Source: Enterococcus sp. 5H
GTDB taxonomy: Bacteria > Bacillota > Bacilli > Lactobacillales > Enterococcaceae
Assembly: GCF_028128615.1 (NCBI RefSeq)
Contig: NZ_AMDP01000021.1
Location: forward strand, 62,001 to 126,000
Length of the DNA: 64,000 nucleotides
Reading direction: 5' to 3'
Of this stretch, positions 56,495-64,000 are shown piece by piece. The position numbers and the translations under genes were made by a program. Within the stretch, counting starts at the first letter, position 1. Each line of letters starts with the position of its first letter. The notes beneath the pieces are model-generated. The model was not told the DNA's origin. It was given only the letters and a program-made list of their open reading frames with translations, and ran no database searches.

Positions 56495-57433
56495 ATGGCA
56501 AATGTCTATACCTGTACAATGAATTTAGCCATCGATCTATTTATTGAAACAAATACGCTAAAACCCAACGTAGTTAATCGAACGCTGGATGACGATATTC
56601 AGGCAAATGGCAAAGGTGTTAATGTTTCATTGATTTTAAAAAAATTGCATACAGATAGTACGGCATTAGGATTTAGTGGTGGTTTTACTGGAAAATACAT
56701 TGAAACTTTTTTACATGAAAATGAAATTGCAACAAACTTTATCACTGTTTCAGGGAATACCCGCATTAATGTCTTTACCCAGGTGCTTCAAGAAAAAAAT
56801 GAATATAAGTTAGTCAACAAAGGACCGGAAATTTCTCAAGAACAAATTGACGCATTATTAAATGTCATAAAAAGAATTGAAACAGGAGCTTTTCTTTGCG
56901 TCTCAGGAAGTTTACCACAAGGAATTGATGAAAGAATTTTAGTTGAAATTAGTAAAATTGCGAACGAAAAACAATTTCATTTAATACTAGATAGTAGTTA
57001 TCAAAGTGTGTTGGATTGTTTAAATTATCAGCCGTATTTACTGAAACCAAATGAAGAAGAGTTAGCCTCATGGTTTGGGAAAAAAGAAATCTCATTAGAT
57101 GAGAGTCCGCTTTATTTGGACCGATTAATTGCTTTAGGTGCGCAACGAGTTTTATTATCATTTGGTAGTCAAGGTTGTATTTACGCTGATAAATCAACTT
57201 TATTATATGGTAACGCTCCTAAAGGTGAAGTAGTCAATACCGCATGCGCGGGTGATACGTTATTAGGGACATTTATTCACGGATTAATTGCTAAGAAATC
57301 ATTAGAAACCTGCTTAAGAAAAAGCATTGCTGCGGGAAGTTCAACTGCATTTAGAAAAGGATTAACCGATTTTAGTGATAGTGAAACATTGGAAAAACAA
57401 ATTGTCATTACCCCATTAGAAAGGAAGAACTAA
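56495..57433 (+). CDS. PfkB-family ketohexose-1-phosphate 6-kinase (1-phosphofructokinase/TagK type)
   Basis: ATP-dependent sugar-phosphate kinase of 312 residues. It shows the FruK/LacC subfamily start VYTCTMNLAIDLFIE, the PfkB signature 1 region (NGKGVNVSLIL), and the C-terminal anion-hole motif as NTACAGDTLLGTF with the catalytic aspartate. In place it would phosphorylate a ketose-1-phosphate made by the downstream PTS, giving a 1,6-bisphosphate for LacD. Tagatose-1-phosphate kinase is my preferred role because of LacD and the RpiR regulator. Fructose-1-phosphate is the alternative. The ATG follows AAGGGG; it lies one base before the PTS gene. Confidence 0.88.
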   Translation: MANVYTCTMNLAIDLFIETNTLKPNVVNRTLDDDIQANGKGVNVSLILKKLHTDSTALGFSGGFTGKYIETFLHENEIATNFITVSGNTRINVFTQVLQEKNEYKLVNKGPEISQEQIDALLNVIKRIETGAFLCVSGSLPQGIDERILVEISKIANEKQFHLILDSSYQSVLDCLNYQPYLLKPNEEELASWFGKKEISLDESPLYLDRLIALGAQRVLLSFGSQGCIYADKSTLLYGNAPKGEVVNTACAGDTLLGTFIHGLIAKKSLETCLRKSIAAGSSTAFRKGLTDFSDSETLEKQIVITPLERKN

Positions 57434-57434
57434 C

Positions 57435-58847
57435 ATGGCAAAATATCAAATTATTGCAGCAACAGGATGTCCGACAGGAATTGCACACACGTACATGGCG
57501 CAAGAAGCATTAGAGCAAGCAGCAAAGGAAAAAAATATTACTATCAAAGTTGAAACCCACGGACAAATTGGTGTGGAAAATGAGTTAACAAAAGAAGAAA
57601 TTCAAGCAGCCGATGCAGTAATTATTGCGGCAGATAAAGATGTTCATGCAGAACGCTTTGCAGGAAAAAGAGTGATTGAAGTTCCCGTTAGTAAAGGGAT
57701 TAAAGAAGCAAGTCAATTAATAGATGATGCGTTAGCAGGGAAAGGAAAAATTATAGGCGGTACAAAGGAAATCAACGTTGATGCATTAGAAGAAAAAGAA
57801 AGTGAAACTAAAGGAATTGGTCATAGCATTTATAAAAATTTAATGAACGGTGTTTCTCATATGTTGCCATTTGTTGTCAGTGGCGGAGTTTTGATAGCGA
57901 TCTCATTTTTGTGGGGAATTTATTCAGCTGATCCTGAAAGTGTTCAGTTTAATCAGTTTGCTGCTACGTTAAAAGAAATTGGCGGTTTGGCAATGGGGAT
58001 GATGGTTCCAATTCTTTCCGCGTATATTGCTGAAGGAATTGCCAAACGTCCTGGCTTAGCCGTTGGTTTTGTTGGTGGATTAGTCGCTAGTAACGGCGGA
58101 ACAGGTTTTTTAGGTGGAATTGTATCAGGTTTTCTAGCAGGATATGTTGTACTTGGATTAGGTTATATGTTCAAAATTTTACCAAAATCGTTAGATGGTT
58201 TGAAAGCAATTTTCCTATATCCAGTTTTAGGAGTAGCTGTCACAGGTTTGATTATGTATGTCATATCTGATCCAATGTCTTCAATCAATGAAGGGATGAT
58301 GAGTTTTCTAGCTGGTTTTGAAAATTCAAGTCCATTAGTTTTAGGGATTATTGTGGGATGTATGTGTGCTTTTGATATGGGAGGACCAGTTAATAAAGCG
58401 GCATATGTAACAGGAACAGCTCTTTTAGCACAAGGAAATACAAGCTTTATGGCAGGTGTTTCAGCGGCCTGTATTGCCCCACCATTGATTACAGGATTTG
58501 CCGTTTTATTTTTCAGAAAATATTTTGACACAAATGAACAAAATGCTGGTTTGGTTAATTTTATTTTAGGCTCTACTCATATTACGGAAGGAGCAATTCC
58601 CTTTGCTGCAAAAGATCCGTTAAGGGTTTTACCAACCATGATGTTAGGTTCATCAATTGCGGCGGTTTTAACATACTTGTTTAAAGTTCAAGTGCCAGCT
58701 CCTCATGGCGGTTTCTTAGTATTGCCAGTGGTTACCCATGGTTTGTTATGGGTACTTGCGATTTTAGCAGGATCTATCGTGGGTGGTTTTATCTTAGGGA
58801 TAATCCAAAAGCAAAGAGTAGAAAAAATAGAGAAAACAATAGCTTAG
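57435..58847 (+). CDS. PTS fructose-family IIBC component
   Basis: Membrane permease with fused IIB, 470 residues. The IIB domain (about residues 1-100) has the phosphocysteine Cys12 in AATGCPTGIAHTYMA. The IIC domain (about 135-465) has eight or nine helices and the Fru-type MLPFVVSGGVLIAISF and FDMGGPVNKAAY, and GSTHITEGAIPFAAKDPLRV near the end. The IIA part is a separate gene downstream, unlike the usual IIABC fusion of the standard fructose operon. Fructose-family PTS enzymes deliver ketoses as 1-phosphates, which fits the flanking kinase. Confidence 0.93.
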   Translation: MAKYQIIAATGCPTGIAHTYMAQEALEQAAKEKNITIKVETHGQIGVENELTKEEIQAADAVIIAADKDVHAERFAGKRVIEVPVSKGIKEASQLIDDALAGKGKIIGGTKEINVDALEEKESETKGIGHSIYKNLMNGVSHMLPFVVSGGVLIAISFLWGIYSADPESVQFNQFAATLKEIGGLAMGMMVPILSAYIAEGIAKRPGLAVGFVGGLVASNGGTGFLGGIVSGFLAGYVVLGLGYMFKILPKSLDGLKAIFLYPVLGVAVTGLIMYVISDPMSSINEGMMSFLAGFENSSPLVLGIIVGCMCAFDMGGPVNKAAYVTGTALLAQGNTSFMAGVSAACIAPPLITGFAVLFFRKYFDTNEQNAGLVNFILGSTHITEGAIPFAAKDPLRVLPTMMLGSSIAAVLTYLFKVQVPAPHGGFLVLPVVTHGLLWVLAILAGSIVGGFILGIIQKQRVEKIEKTIA

Positions 58848-58868
58848 ATCATGAAAAGAGGAATTTGT

Positions 58869-59324
58869 ATGAGCTTAATAAATAGCAATCATGTTTTTAT
58901 TGATAAAGAAATCGAAACGAAAATAGCGGCACTTGAATTTTTAGTAGCTGCAGCACAGAGCTTGCAAGTAACAACCGATTCTAAAAAAGTTTTTGCTAGT
59001 TTTCAAGCAAGGGAAGCAGAAGGAAGCACAGGAATGATGGACGGCTTTGCGATTCCTCATGCGAAAAGTCCGGCAATTAAAGAAGCGAGTATTCTGATTG
59101 TTAAAACTAAAAAAGGGATTGAATGGGATAGCTTAGATGGTCAACCAATAAAAATTATCATTGCTCTTTTAATTCCAGAAACAGAAGCTGGTACAACCCA
59201 TTTAAAACTACTATCAAAAATAGCTCGCTTATTAATGAAAAGTGAATTTAAAGAACAACTTGAACGTCAGCAAACAGCAGAAGAATTAGCTGATTATGTA
59301 AATCAGAAACTAACGGAGGAATAG
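58869..59324 (+). CDS. PTS fructose-family IIA component
   Basis: Cytoplasmic phosphocarrier of 151 residues feeding the IIBC protein. The phosphohistidine is His64 in GFAIPHAKSP. The ATG at 58869 has AGAGGA eight bases upstream; an ATG at 58851 starts the same frame but lacks a binding site. It is followed by the aldolase gene after six bases. Confidence 0.92.
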   Translation: MSLINSNHVFIDKEIETKIAALEFLVAAAQSLQVTTDSKKVFASFQAREAEGSTGMMDGFAIPHAKSPAIKEASILIVKTKKGIEWDSLDGQPIKIIIALLIPETEAGTTHLKLLSKIARLLMKSEFKEQLERQQTAEELADYVNQKLTEE

Positions 59325-59330
59325 AAAAAT

Positions 59331-60317
59331 ATGAAGAAACTATCTGAAAAAAAACGAGCAGCACTAAAACAATTAAGTAATGAAAATGGCGTAATCGCGG
59401 CACTCGCAATCGATCAACGTGGTTCCCTAAAAAAAATGATCGCCAAAGAAAGTATAGGAGAAGTTACAGCAGATGAGGTCATTTCTTTTAAGGAAATCGT
59501 TTCTCGTGAGTTAACACCGTATGCTTCTGCGATTCTTTTAGACCCAGAATATGGACTATCCGCAGCAAAAGTCAGAGATAGCTCAGCTGGTTTACTGATT
59601 GCTTATGAAAAGACTGGTTATGACGCTAATGAACCGGGACGTTTGCCCGATTTACTAAAAGATTGGTCAGTTAAACGAATCAAAGAAACGGGTGCAGATG
59701 CTGTCAAATTTTTACTTTACTATGATATAGATGAAAGCGAAGAAATTAATGAACAAAAGCATATTTTTATTGAGCGGATCGGATCAGAATGTGAAGCAGA
59801 AGAATTACCTTTTTTCTTAGAACTGGTTTCCTATGACGCAGAAATAGCAGATGTTTCCAGCAAAGAATATGCTAAAGTAAAACCGCATAAAGTAATTGAT
59901 ATGATGAAAGAATTTAGTAAACCACGTTATAATGTTGATGTTTTAAAAGTTGAAGTACCAGTTAATATGGCGTATGTAGAAGGTTTTGGACAAGATAGTT
60001 GTTATTCGAAAGCCGAAGCACAGCAATTATTTAAAGAACAAAGCGAAGCAACCAATCTGCCGTTCATTTTTTTAAGTGCAGGGGTAAGTAGTGAAATGTT
60101 CCAAAAAACGTTGTATTTTGCCAAAGAATCTGGCTCAACGTTCAACGGTGTGCTGTGTGGTCGAGCTACTTGGAAAGATGGCGTAAGTACATTTGCCAAA
60201 GATGGGGAAGCAGCAACTGAAAAGTGGATGAGAACTTTAGGTAAAACAAATATTGAGGTTTTGAATAAGGTTTTAAAAGAAACAGCAACTGCATGGTATG
60301 AAAAAATAGAAGAATAG
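59331..60317 (+). CDS. lacD: tagatose-1,6-bisphosphate aldolase LacD
   Basis: Class I aldolase of 328 residues that cleaves tagatose-1,6-bisphosphate to dihydroxyacetone phosphate and glyceraldehyde-3-phosphate, which then enter through TpiA and Gap. The family stretches [34 protein letters not shown] (region of the active-site lysines), [11 protein letters not shown] and [14 protein letters not shown] are present. LacD also accepts the fructose, sorbose and psicose bisphosphates, so the sugar cannot be fixed from this gene alone. It ends the operon, before a hairpin terminator. Confidence 0.94.
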   Translation: MKKLSEKKRAALKQLSNENGVIAALAIDQRGSLKKMIAKESIGEVTADEVISFKEIVSRELTPYASAILLDPEYGLSAAKVRDSSAGLLIAYEKTGYDANEPGRLPDLLKDWSVKRIKETGADAVKFLLYYDIDESEEINEQKHIFIERIGSECEAEELPFFLELVSYDAEIADVSSKEYAKVKPHKVIDMMKEFSKPRYNVDVLKVEVPVNMAYVEGFGQDSCYSKAEAQQLFKEQSEATNLPFIFLSAGVSSEMFQKTLYFAKESGSTFNGVLCGRATWKDGVSTFAKDGEAATEKWMRTLGKTNIEVLNKVLKETATAWYEKIEE

Positions 60318-60328
60318 TTTAGACTTGA

Positions 60329-60363
60329 CCCAAGACTGATCCTTTAGTTTTGGGCTGTTTTTT
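60329..60363 (+). terminator. terminator after lacD
   Basis: CCCAAGACT (60329-60337) pairs with AGTTTTGGG (60346-60354, one wobble), followed by CTGTTTTTTG. Confidence 0.75.
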
Positions 60364-60402
60364 GTTAAAGTAAGAAGTAACAGAAATCATCGGAGGAAAG
60401 CT

Positions 60403-61278
60403 ATGAGTATGTATCTTGAAATGCCTGAATTTGACAATAATCTTCTGTTTAGATCGTTTATCAATGATGGGATGACGCTCGTTTATCCTCATTGGCATAA
60501 AGAAATTGAAATCATTTATTCTATTCGTGGAACAGTTAATATAGGTGTGGGTGACGAAATTGTTCATGTGTCAGAAGGGGAAATCTATTTTTTTGCTAGT
60601 GGTGAGCCGCATTATTTTTTAGCGTCACCTGATAGTGAGCGGATTGTTTATCAATTTGATCTGAGTATTTTTGACGAGCAGAATTTGAAAGTAGCTGCTG
60701 ATATTTCATTGACCGAACTATTCGAAAGAGGACAAAAGCATAGTTCAAACTGGTCGAAATCCTTAATATTGGATGTTAGAAAATTGCTGCATCAACTATC
60801 TGAAGAATATGAAAAAAATAATTCTGGCAAAAACTACGCTATTATGAGTTCATTATTTCAGCTAGTCATTTTATTTTATAGACGCTTACCACAATCACAA
60901 ACGAAGATAAAAAAAGGTGCCAAAGCTTCTACGATAAAGTATAAGGAAAATTTAGAGCATTTGGATAAAATTTTTACCTATGTGGAAAACCATTATGAAG
61001 AATCAATTACGTTGGAAGATGTTGCTAAGTTCAGCGGTTTTAGTTCTTACTATTTTACGCGATTTTTTAAAGCCAATACGGGTACGACATTTATGAGCTT
61101 TTTAACGGAATATCGCATTAATCAAGCCAAGTTTATTCTAGCCAATGAAAATGTCCCAATGGTTGAAGTGGCTGAAAAGTCTGGTTTTGCTAGTGTGAAG
61201 ACCTTTCATCATGTGTTTAAAGAACAAATGGGGATCTCACCGCTGAAATATCGGAAGACTCTTACTGGAACTCTATAA
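60403..61278 (+). CDS. AraC-family transcriptional regulator (cupin plus HTH_18)
   Basis: Regulator of 291 residues. The N-terminal cupin-type sensing domain (about residues 20-100) has HWHKEIEIIYSIRGTVNIGVGD and SGEPHYFLAS. The C-terminal pair of AraC helix-turn-helices (about 185-285) has ITLEDVAKFSGFSSYYFTRFFK and VPMVEVAEKSGFASVKTFHHVFK with the P-x-K-Y-R-K end. The ATG has GGAGG six bases upstream. It is read from its own unit between lacD and rpsN. Targets may include the sugar-oxidoreductase operon at 62.1 kb, but this is a guess. A weak hairpin (TAGTTC/GAACTA, 61298-61321) follows. Confidence 0.9.
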   Translation: MSMYLEMPEFDNNLLFRSFINDGMTLVYPHWHKEIEIIYSIRGTVNIGVGDEIVHVSEGEIYFFASGEPHYFLASPDSERIVYQFDLSIFDEQNLKVAADISLTELFERGQKHSSNWSKSLILDVRKLLHQLSEEYEKNNSGKNYAIMSSLFQLVILFYRRLPQSQTKIKKGAKASTIKYKENLEHLDKIFTYVENHYEESITLEDVAKFSGFSSYYFTRFFKANTGTTFMSFLTEYRINQAKFILANENVPMVEVAEKSGFASVKTFHHVFKEQMGISPLKYRKTLTGTL

Positions 61279-61358
61279 CGAAAAAGAATAACTCTTTTAG
61301 TTCGTTTAAGAAGATGAACTACGAGATTTATTTTTTTTACAGTTCTTTTTTTAAAGAC

Positions 61359-61387
61359 TTGCCAATTTTTTGATTTAATGGTATCCT
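61359..61387 (+). promoter_or_regulatory. promoter of the rpsN operon
   Basis: TTGCCA (61359-61364), exactly 17 bases, TATCCT (61382-61387). The predicted start falls on the first base of the Zur-like box. Confidence 0.6.
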
Positions 61388-61394
61388 TAGTCCT

Positions 61395-61421
61395 CTTAAA
61401 ACGTAATTGTTACGATTTAAG
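61395..61421. promoter_or_regulatory. Zur box upstream of rpsN
   Basis: A 27-base near-perfect palindrome: CTTAAAACGTAA, three-base centre TTG, TTACGATTTAAG, with 11 of 12 positions symmetric. It contains the Zur core CGTAAT-n-(A/G)TTACG known from Gram-positive zinc repressors. It sits right after the -10, so Zn-bound Zur would block transcription. Confidence 0.85.
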
Positions 61422-61444
61422 CTTAACAATCAGGAGGTGAAAAA

Positions 61445-61714
61445 ATGGCTAAAAAATCCAAAATTGCTAAAGCAAAACGTCAACAAGATTTAATCGAAAA
61501 ATATGCAGCTATTCGTTTAGAATTAAAAGCAAATAATGACTATGAAGCACTAGCAAATCTACCAAAAGATTCTAACCCAAATCGGTTAAAAAATCGTGAT
61601 TTAATTGATGGACGTCCAAGAGCTTATATGCGTAAATTTGGTATGTCTCGGATCAATTTTAGAACTTTAGCACATCAAGGGAAAATCCCTGGAGTTCACA
61701 AAGCCAGTTGGTAG
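61445..61714 (+). CDS. rpsN: ribosomal protein S14, zinc-independent paralogue
   Basis: Ribosomal protein uS14 of 89 residues, the long form without cysteines. There is no CxxC...CxxC zinc ribbon anywhere, and the 89-residue length is that of the C-minus type. The typical stretches are [44 protein letters not shown] and [13 protein letters not shown]. Such paralogues replace the zinc-binding S14 under zinc starvation, and the Zur box upstream supports this. The ATG follows AGGAGGTG. A second small gene follows 33 bases downstream in the same unit. Confidence 0.95.
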   Translation: MAKKSKIAKAKRQQDLIEKYAAIRLELKANNDYEALANLPKDSNPNRLKNRDLIDGRPRAYMRKFGMSRINFRTLAHQGKIPGVHKASW

Positions 61715-61747
61715 TAGGAAATAATCTTAAGTTAATGGAGTGATTTG

Positions 61748-61888
61748 ATGGAAAAACAGGATATTTCAAGTGCCCGCAGACGATTAAAGTGTGCGAATCG
61801 TAAGACGAGAAAACGAGCGTTAAAAATTATTCAGCAATATAAACGTGAGAAGAGAAGTCGGGTCTTAGCGTCAGCTAGTGCTGATTGA
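61748..61888 (+). CDS. 46-residue basic protein in the Zur-controlled rpsN operon
   Basis: A very small gene, too short for most gene finders, with GGAG seven bases before its ATG. The protein has 46 residues, about 14 of them Arg or Lys, and one cysteine. It starts MEKQDISSARRRLKC and continues ANRKTRKRALKIIQQY and KREKRSRVLASASAD. It looks like a short basic helix pair without membrane segments. I recall similar short proteins (D-x-S-S-A-x-R-R-L-K ... K-T-R-K-R-A) annotated in Lactobacillales as putative metal homeostasis proteins, but without evidence for what they do. Co-transcription with Zur-controlled rpsN suggests expression in zinc shortage, perhaps on the ribosome. Confidence 0.75.
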   Translation: MEKQDISSARRRLKCANRKTRKRALKIIQQYKREKRSRVLASASAD

Positions 61889-61911
61889 ATTGGATAATGT
61901 TAATAAAAAAT

Positions 61912-61947
61912 AAAGTTCTTCCTTTAAATTGAGGGAGGGCTTTTTTG
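61912..61947 (+). terminator. terminator of the rpsN operon
   Basis: AAAGTTCTTCCT (61912-61923) pairs with AGGGAGGGCTTT (61932-61943) through several wobbles and is followed by a T-run. It lies after the 46-residue gene, so both genes fall in one transcript. Confidence 0.78.
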
Positions 61948-62082
61948 TCGTAGTCGTAGCTATTGAGAAAATTCTATTAAAGTGAAGTCATTCATAACAA
62001 TTCACAGCAATATTCAGGAATTTTTCAGCTATAAACTAGGAAGAAAGCTCTTTCAAAATTTTGTATAGTTGTACTGTAGAAG

Positions 62083-62096
62083 TGGAAACGTTTTAT
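62083..62096 (+). promoter_or_regulatory. cre-like site upstream of the oxidoreductase operon
   Basis: TGGAAACGTTTTAT contains the central AAACGTTT palindrome of cre sites and departs from the consensus near the right end. Catabolite control of the operon is inferred. I see no clear -35/-10 pair. Confidence 0.45.
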
Positions 62097-62137
62097 TTAT
62101 CCACAAAAAATAGGTACAAATTACAGGAGGGTTTCAG

Positions 62138-63217
62138 ATGTCGTTAAAAGTTGGAATTATTGGTTGTGGTGGAATTGCGAATGGAAAGCATCTACCAGCT
62201 TTAGCTGAAGTGAAAGAAGTTGAATTAGTAGCTTTTTGTGATTTAATCGTTGAACGAGCTGAGGAAGCGAAAATGCATTACGGTACTTTAACAGCAAAAA
62301 CATTTACAGATTATCAAGAAATGTTAAAAGATGTGGAATTAGATATTGTTCATGTGTGTACACCAAATAATTCACATGCGGAATTATCAATTGCCGCAAT
62401 GAAAGCGGACTGTCATGTTATGTGTGAAAAACCAATGGCAAAAACTGCTGAACAAGCTCGCAGTATGATTGAAGCAGCGAAAAAAACAGGTAAAAAGCTA
62501 ACAATTGGTTATCAAAATCGTTTCCGTAAAGATTCAATGTATTTACATGAAATTTGTCAAGAAGAAGAGCTAGGAGATATTTATTTTGCTAAAGCTCACG
62601 CGATTCGCCGTCGTGCCGTACCGACCTGGGGCGTTTTTCTTGATGAAGAAGCACAGGGTGGCGGACCATTGATTGATATTGGGACGCATGCACTAGATTT
62701 AACGCTATGGATGATGAACAATTACAAACCAAAATATGTAGTCGGTAATACCTATCATAAATTATCAGAAACTGAAAATGCAGCGAATGCATGGGGACCT
62801 TGGAATCCAAAAGAGTTTACGGTTGAAGATTCTGCCTTTGGCTACATTGTAATGGAAAACGGTGCAGCAATTTTCTTAGAATCAAGCTGGGCATTGAATA
62901 GTTTAGATGTTAAAGAAGCAAAAACTACACTTTCCGGAACTAAAGGTGGAGCAGATATGAACGATGGATTGACGATTAATGGTGAAGATCACAGTATGTT
63001 GTTTGAGAAGAAAATTGAGCTTGAACCTGGTGGGGTTGATTTTTATGATGGCGCAGGCGATAAACCAGAAGTGCTCGAAGCCCAATCATGGATCGATGCT
63101 ATTTTAAATGATACAGATCCAGTCGTGAAACCGGAAGAAGCATTAGTTGTAACGGAAATTCTTGAAGCGATTTATCAAGCATCTCAAACCAATCAACCAG
63201 TATTTTTAAATCAATAA
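62138..63217 (+). CDS. Gfo/Idh/MocA-family oxidoreductase
   Basis: NAD(P)-dependent sugar or inositol-type dehydrogenase of 359 residues. The N-terminal Rossmann start is VGIIGCGGIANGKHLPAL, followed by VHVCTPNNSHAELSI and the diagnostic CEKPMAKT. The C-terminal substrate domain has GGGPLIDIGTHALDLTLWMM with the catalytic Asp/His pair, and ESSWALN. The ATG follows AGGAGGG. It is followed 14 bases later by a TIM-barrel isomerase, the usual partner in catabolic clusters for inositol, glucosides or uncommon sugars. The substrate cannot be read. Confidence 0.92.
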   Translation: MSLKVGIIGCGGIANGKHLPALAEVKEVELVAFCDLIVERAEEAKMHYGTLTAKTFTDYQEMLKDVELDIVHVCTPNNSHAELSIAAMKADCHVMCEKPMAKTAEQARSMIEAAKKTGKKLTIGYQNRFRKDSMYLHEICQEEELGDIYFAKAHAIRRRAVPTWGVFLDEEAQGGGPLIDIGTHALDLTLWMMNNYKPKYVVGNTYHKLSETENAANAWGPWNPKEFTVEDSAFGYIVMENGAAIFLESSWALNSLDVKEAKTTLSGTKGGADMNDGLTINGEDHSMLFEKKIELEPGGVDFYDGAGDKPEVLEAQSWIDAILNDTDPVVKPEEALVVTEILEAIYQASQTNQPVFLNQ

Positions 63218-63231
63218 TAGAGGAGCAAACA

Positions 63232-63993
63232 ATGATGAAAGCTAAAATAGCATTACAGCTATGGAGTATTCAAGAAATGATGCAAAAAGATTTTTTTGCT
63301 ACTTTAAAGCAAGTCAAAGACATGGGCTATGATGGCGTTGAGTTTGCTGGTTATGAAGGTGTTCAAGCTAAAGAACTTGCTGAATTTTTAAAAACAATTG
63401 ACTTAAAAGTAGCTGGATCACACATTGGCTTTGAAGCGTTGGAACATCGTTTAGAAGAAGTCGTTGCCTTTGAAAAAGAAATTGGGAATCAACGAATTAT
63501 TTGTCCGTATGCAAGCTTTAAAACATTAGAAGAATGGCAGCTGTTTTTTTCAAAAATGAACAGCATACAAAAAAGGTTAGCCGAAGTTGGAATGACGCTG
63601 ATTTATCATAACCATAGTCATGAATTCACAGAAATTCCAACGGTTAGTATTTTAGATGAAATGCTTCAAACTGTCCCTAATGTTAAGTTAGAAGTAGATA
63701 CGTACTGGGTTCAAAATGCGGGTGAACAAGTGATTCCTTGGTTAGAAAAACATCGTTCTTCGATCGCGTTACTTCATATTAAAGACATGCTTATAATGAG
63801 TGATGGAGAAAAAGAAAGTACTGAAATTTTGTCAGGTATTTTACCGATTCGTTCATATGTTGAGTGGGCAAAATCAGCAGATATTCCGTGGCTAGTCGTT
63901 GAACAAGAAGCTTTTCAAAGATTGACACCAATGGAAAGCGCAGCTAAAAATATTCAAGCACTAAAAACTATTGTTGAGGAGGTATATGTATGA
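63232..63993 (+). CDS. sugar phosphate isomerase/epimerase (xylose isomerase-like TIM barrel)
   Basis: A 253-residue TIM-barrel protein of the IolE/hydroxypyruvate-isomerase-like group. It begins AKIALQLWSIQEMM, with metal-binding positions in YDGVEFAGYEG, IYHNHSHEF, VKLEVDTYWVQNAG, LLHIKDM and PWLVVEQEAF. It starts at one of two adjacent ATGs (63232 or 63235) after GAGGAG. It overlaps the next gene by four bases. Together with the oxidoreductase it likely forms an uncommon-sugar or inositol-derivative pathway that continues outside the window. Confidence 0.9.
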   Translation: MMKAKIALQLWSIQEMMQKDFFATLKQVKDMGYDGVEFAGYEGVQAKELAEFLKTIDLKVAGSHIGFEALEHRLEEVVAFEKEIGNQRIICPYASFKTLEEWQLFFSKMNSIQKRLAEVGMTLIYHNHSHEFTEIPTVSILDEMLQTVPNVKLEVDTYWVQNAGEQVIPWLEKHRSSIALLHIKDMLIMSDGEKESTEILSGILPIRSYVEWAKSADIPWLVVEQEAFQRLTPMESAAKNIQALKTIVEEVYV

Positions 63994-64000
63994 TTCAAGT
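63990..64000 (+). CDS. start of a further gene of the oxidoreductase operon, cut by the window end
   Basis: An ATG at 63990 overlaps the preceding stop (ATGA) and has GAGGAGG at about 63977-63983. Only three codons (MIQ) and part of a fourth are visible, so nothing can be said about the product. Oxidoreductase/isomerase pairs are often followed by another oxidoreductase of the same family. Confidence 0.6.

Noticed and set aside
58163-58531. 122-codon minus-strand frame opposite the PTS IIBC gene
   Set aside because: It is antisense to conserved membrane-protein coding sequence and has no independent signals.
55588-60317. ordinary fructose operon
   Set aside because: The presence of LacD, a separate IIA and an RpiR rather than DeoR regulator makes a tagatose-type role more likely, though fructose is not excluded.

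Overview
The window is a low-GC, almost entirely protein-coding stretch of chromosome from a member of the Lactobacillales, most likely the genus Enterococcus or a close relative. The evidence is the rlmN, comG, ytxK-ackA, rarA, prmA-rsmE-relA-dtd, T-box-hisS-aspS and cggR-gap-pgk-tpiA-eno arrangement, DUF3013/DUF975/DUF4822 proteins, strong AGGAGG ribosome binding sites and rho-independent terminators. I see no transposon, prophage, CRISPR array, rRNA or tRNA. The assignment rests on gene content and remembered family similarity, not on a database search.

Layout. 1-2.5 kb: end of a BceAB-type ABC transporter (ATPase cut by the window edge). 2.6-4.7 kb: rlmN and a convergent CpsY/MtaR-like LysR regulator. 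4.7-12.1 kb: a complete L-ascorbate locus, with a divergent DeoR-family regulator and a TPR-like membrane protein on the minus strand facing ulaG-C-A-B-D-E-F. The divergent region carries an 11-bp inverted repeat and a cre-like site on the promoter. 12.2-13.6 kb: a SteT-like amino acid permease. 13.6-17.8 kb: two putative small RNAs and a stack of terminators, then the seven-gene comG pseudopilus operon. 18-20.3 kb: ytxK-like methyltransferase and ackA. 20.3-22.9 kb (minus): UspA, a small membrane protein, a probable 6S RNA and rarA. 23-29.5 kb: DNA glycosylase, DUF3013, prmA, rsmE, a DeoC-like protein without its catalytic lysine, relA and dtd. 29.5-34.3 kb: aldo/keto reductase and the T-box-controlled hisS-aspS operon. 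34.3-38.2 kb: ROK kinase, ankyrin lipoprotein, YitT-type and CPBP-type membrane proteins. 38.6-44.5 kb: cggR-gap-pgk-tpiA-eno. 44.5-46.9 kb: aldehyde dehydrogenase and a DUF975 membrane protein. 47-51.7 kb: DUF4822 lipoprotein, a two-component system, a lipoprotein with a flavinylation-like motif and a SHOCT protein. 51.8-55.4 kb: small proteins, a PaiA-like acetyltransferase, an unusual overlapping gene pair sharing an N-I-N-x-S-T-V-V motif, and a second DUF975 protein with a GYxxG repeat. 55.6-60.3 kb: a ketohexose (probably tagatose) operon with a divergent RpiR regulator, PfkB kinase, fructose-type PTS and LacD. 60.4-62 kb: AraC regulator, then a Zur-box-controlled operon of the zinc-independent ribosomal protein S14 and a 46-residue basic protein. 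62.1 kb to the end: start of a Gfo/Idh/MocA plus sugar-isomerase operon running out of the window.

How it fits together. Much of the window is carbohydrate supply and its control: two PTS operons with cre-like sites feed pentose or triose phosphates into a CggR-controlled lower glycolysis, with ackA at the acetate end. The rest is translation and stress housekeeping (RelA, Dtd, HisRS/AspRS, RlmN, RsmE, PrmA, 6S RNA, zinc-sparing S14) and envelope sensing. The most promising less-described items are the 46-residue protein in the Zur operon, the overlapping membrane/motif-sharing pair at 53.2-54.1 kb, the overlapping Asp/His specifier in the T-box, and the small RNAs before comG.
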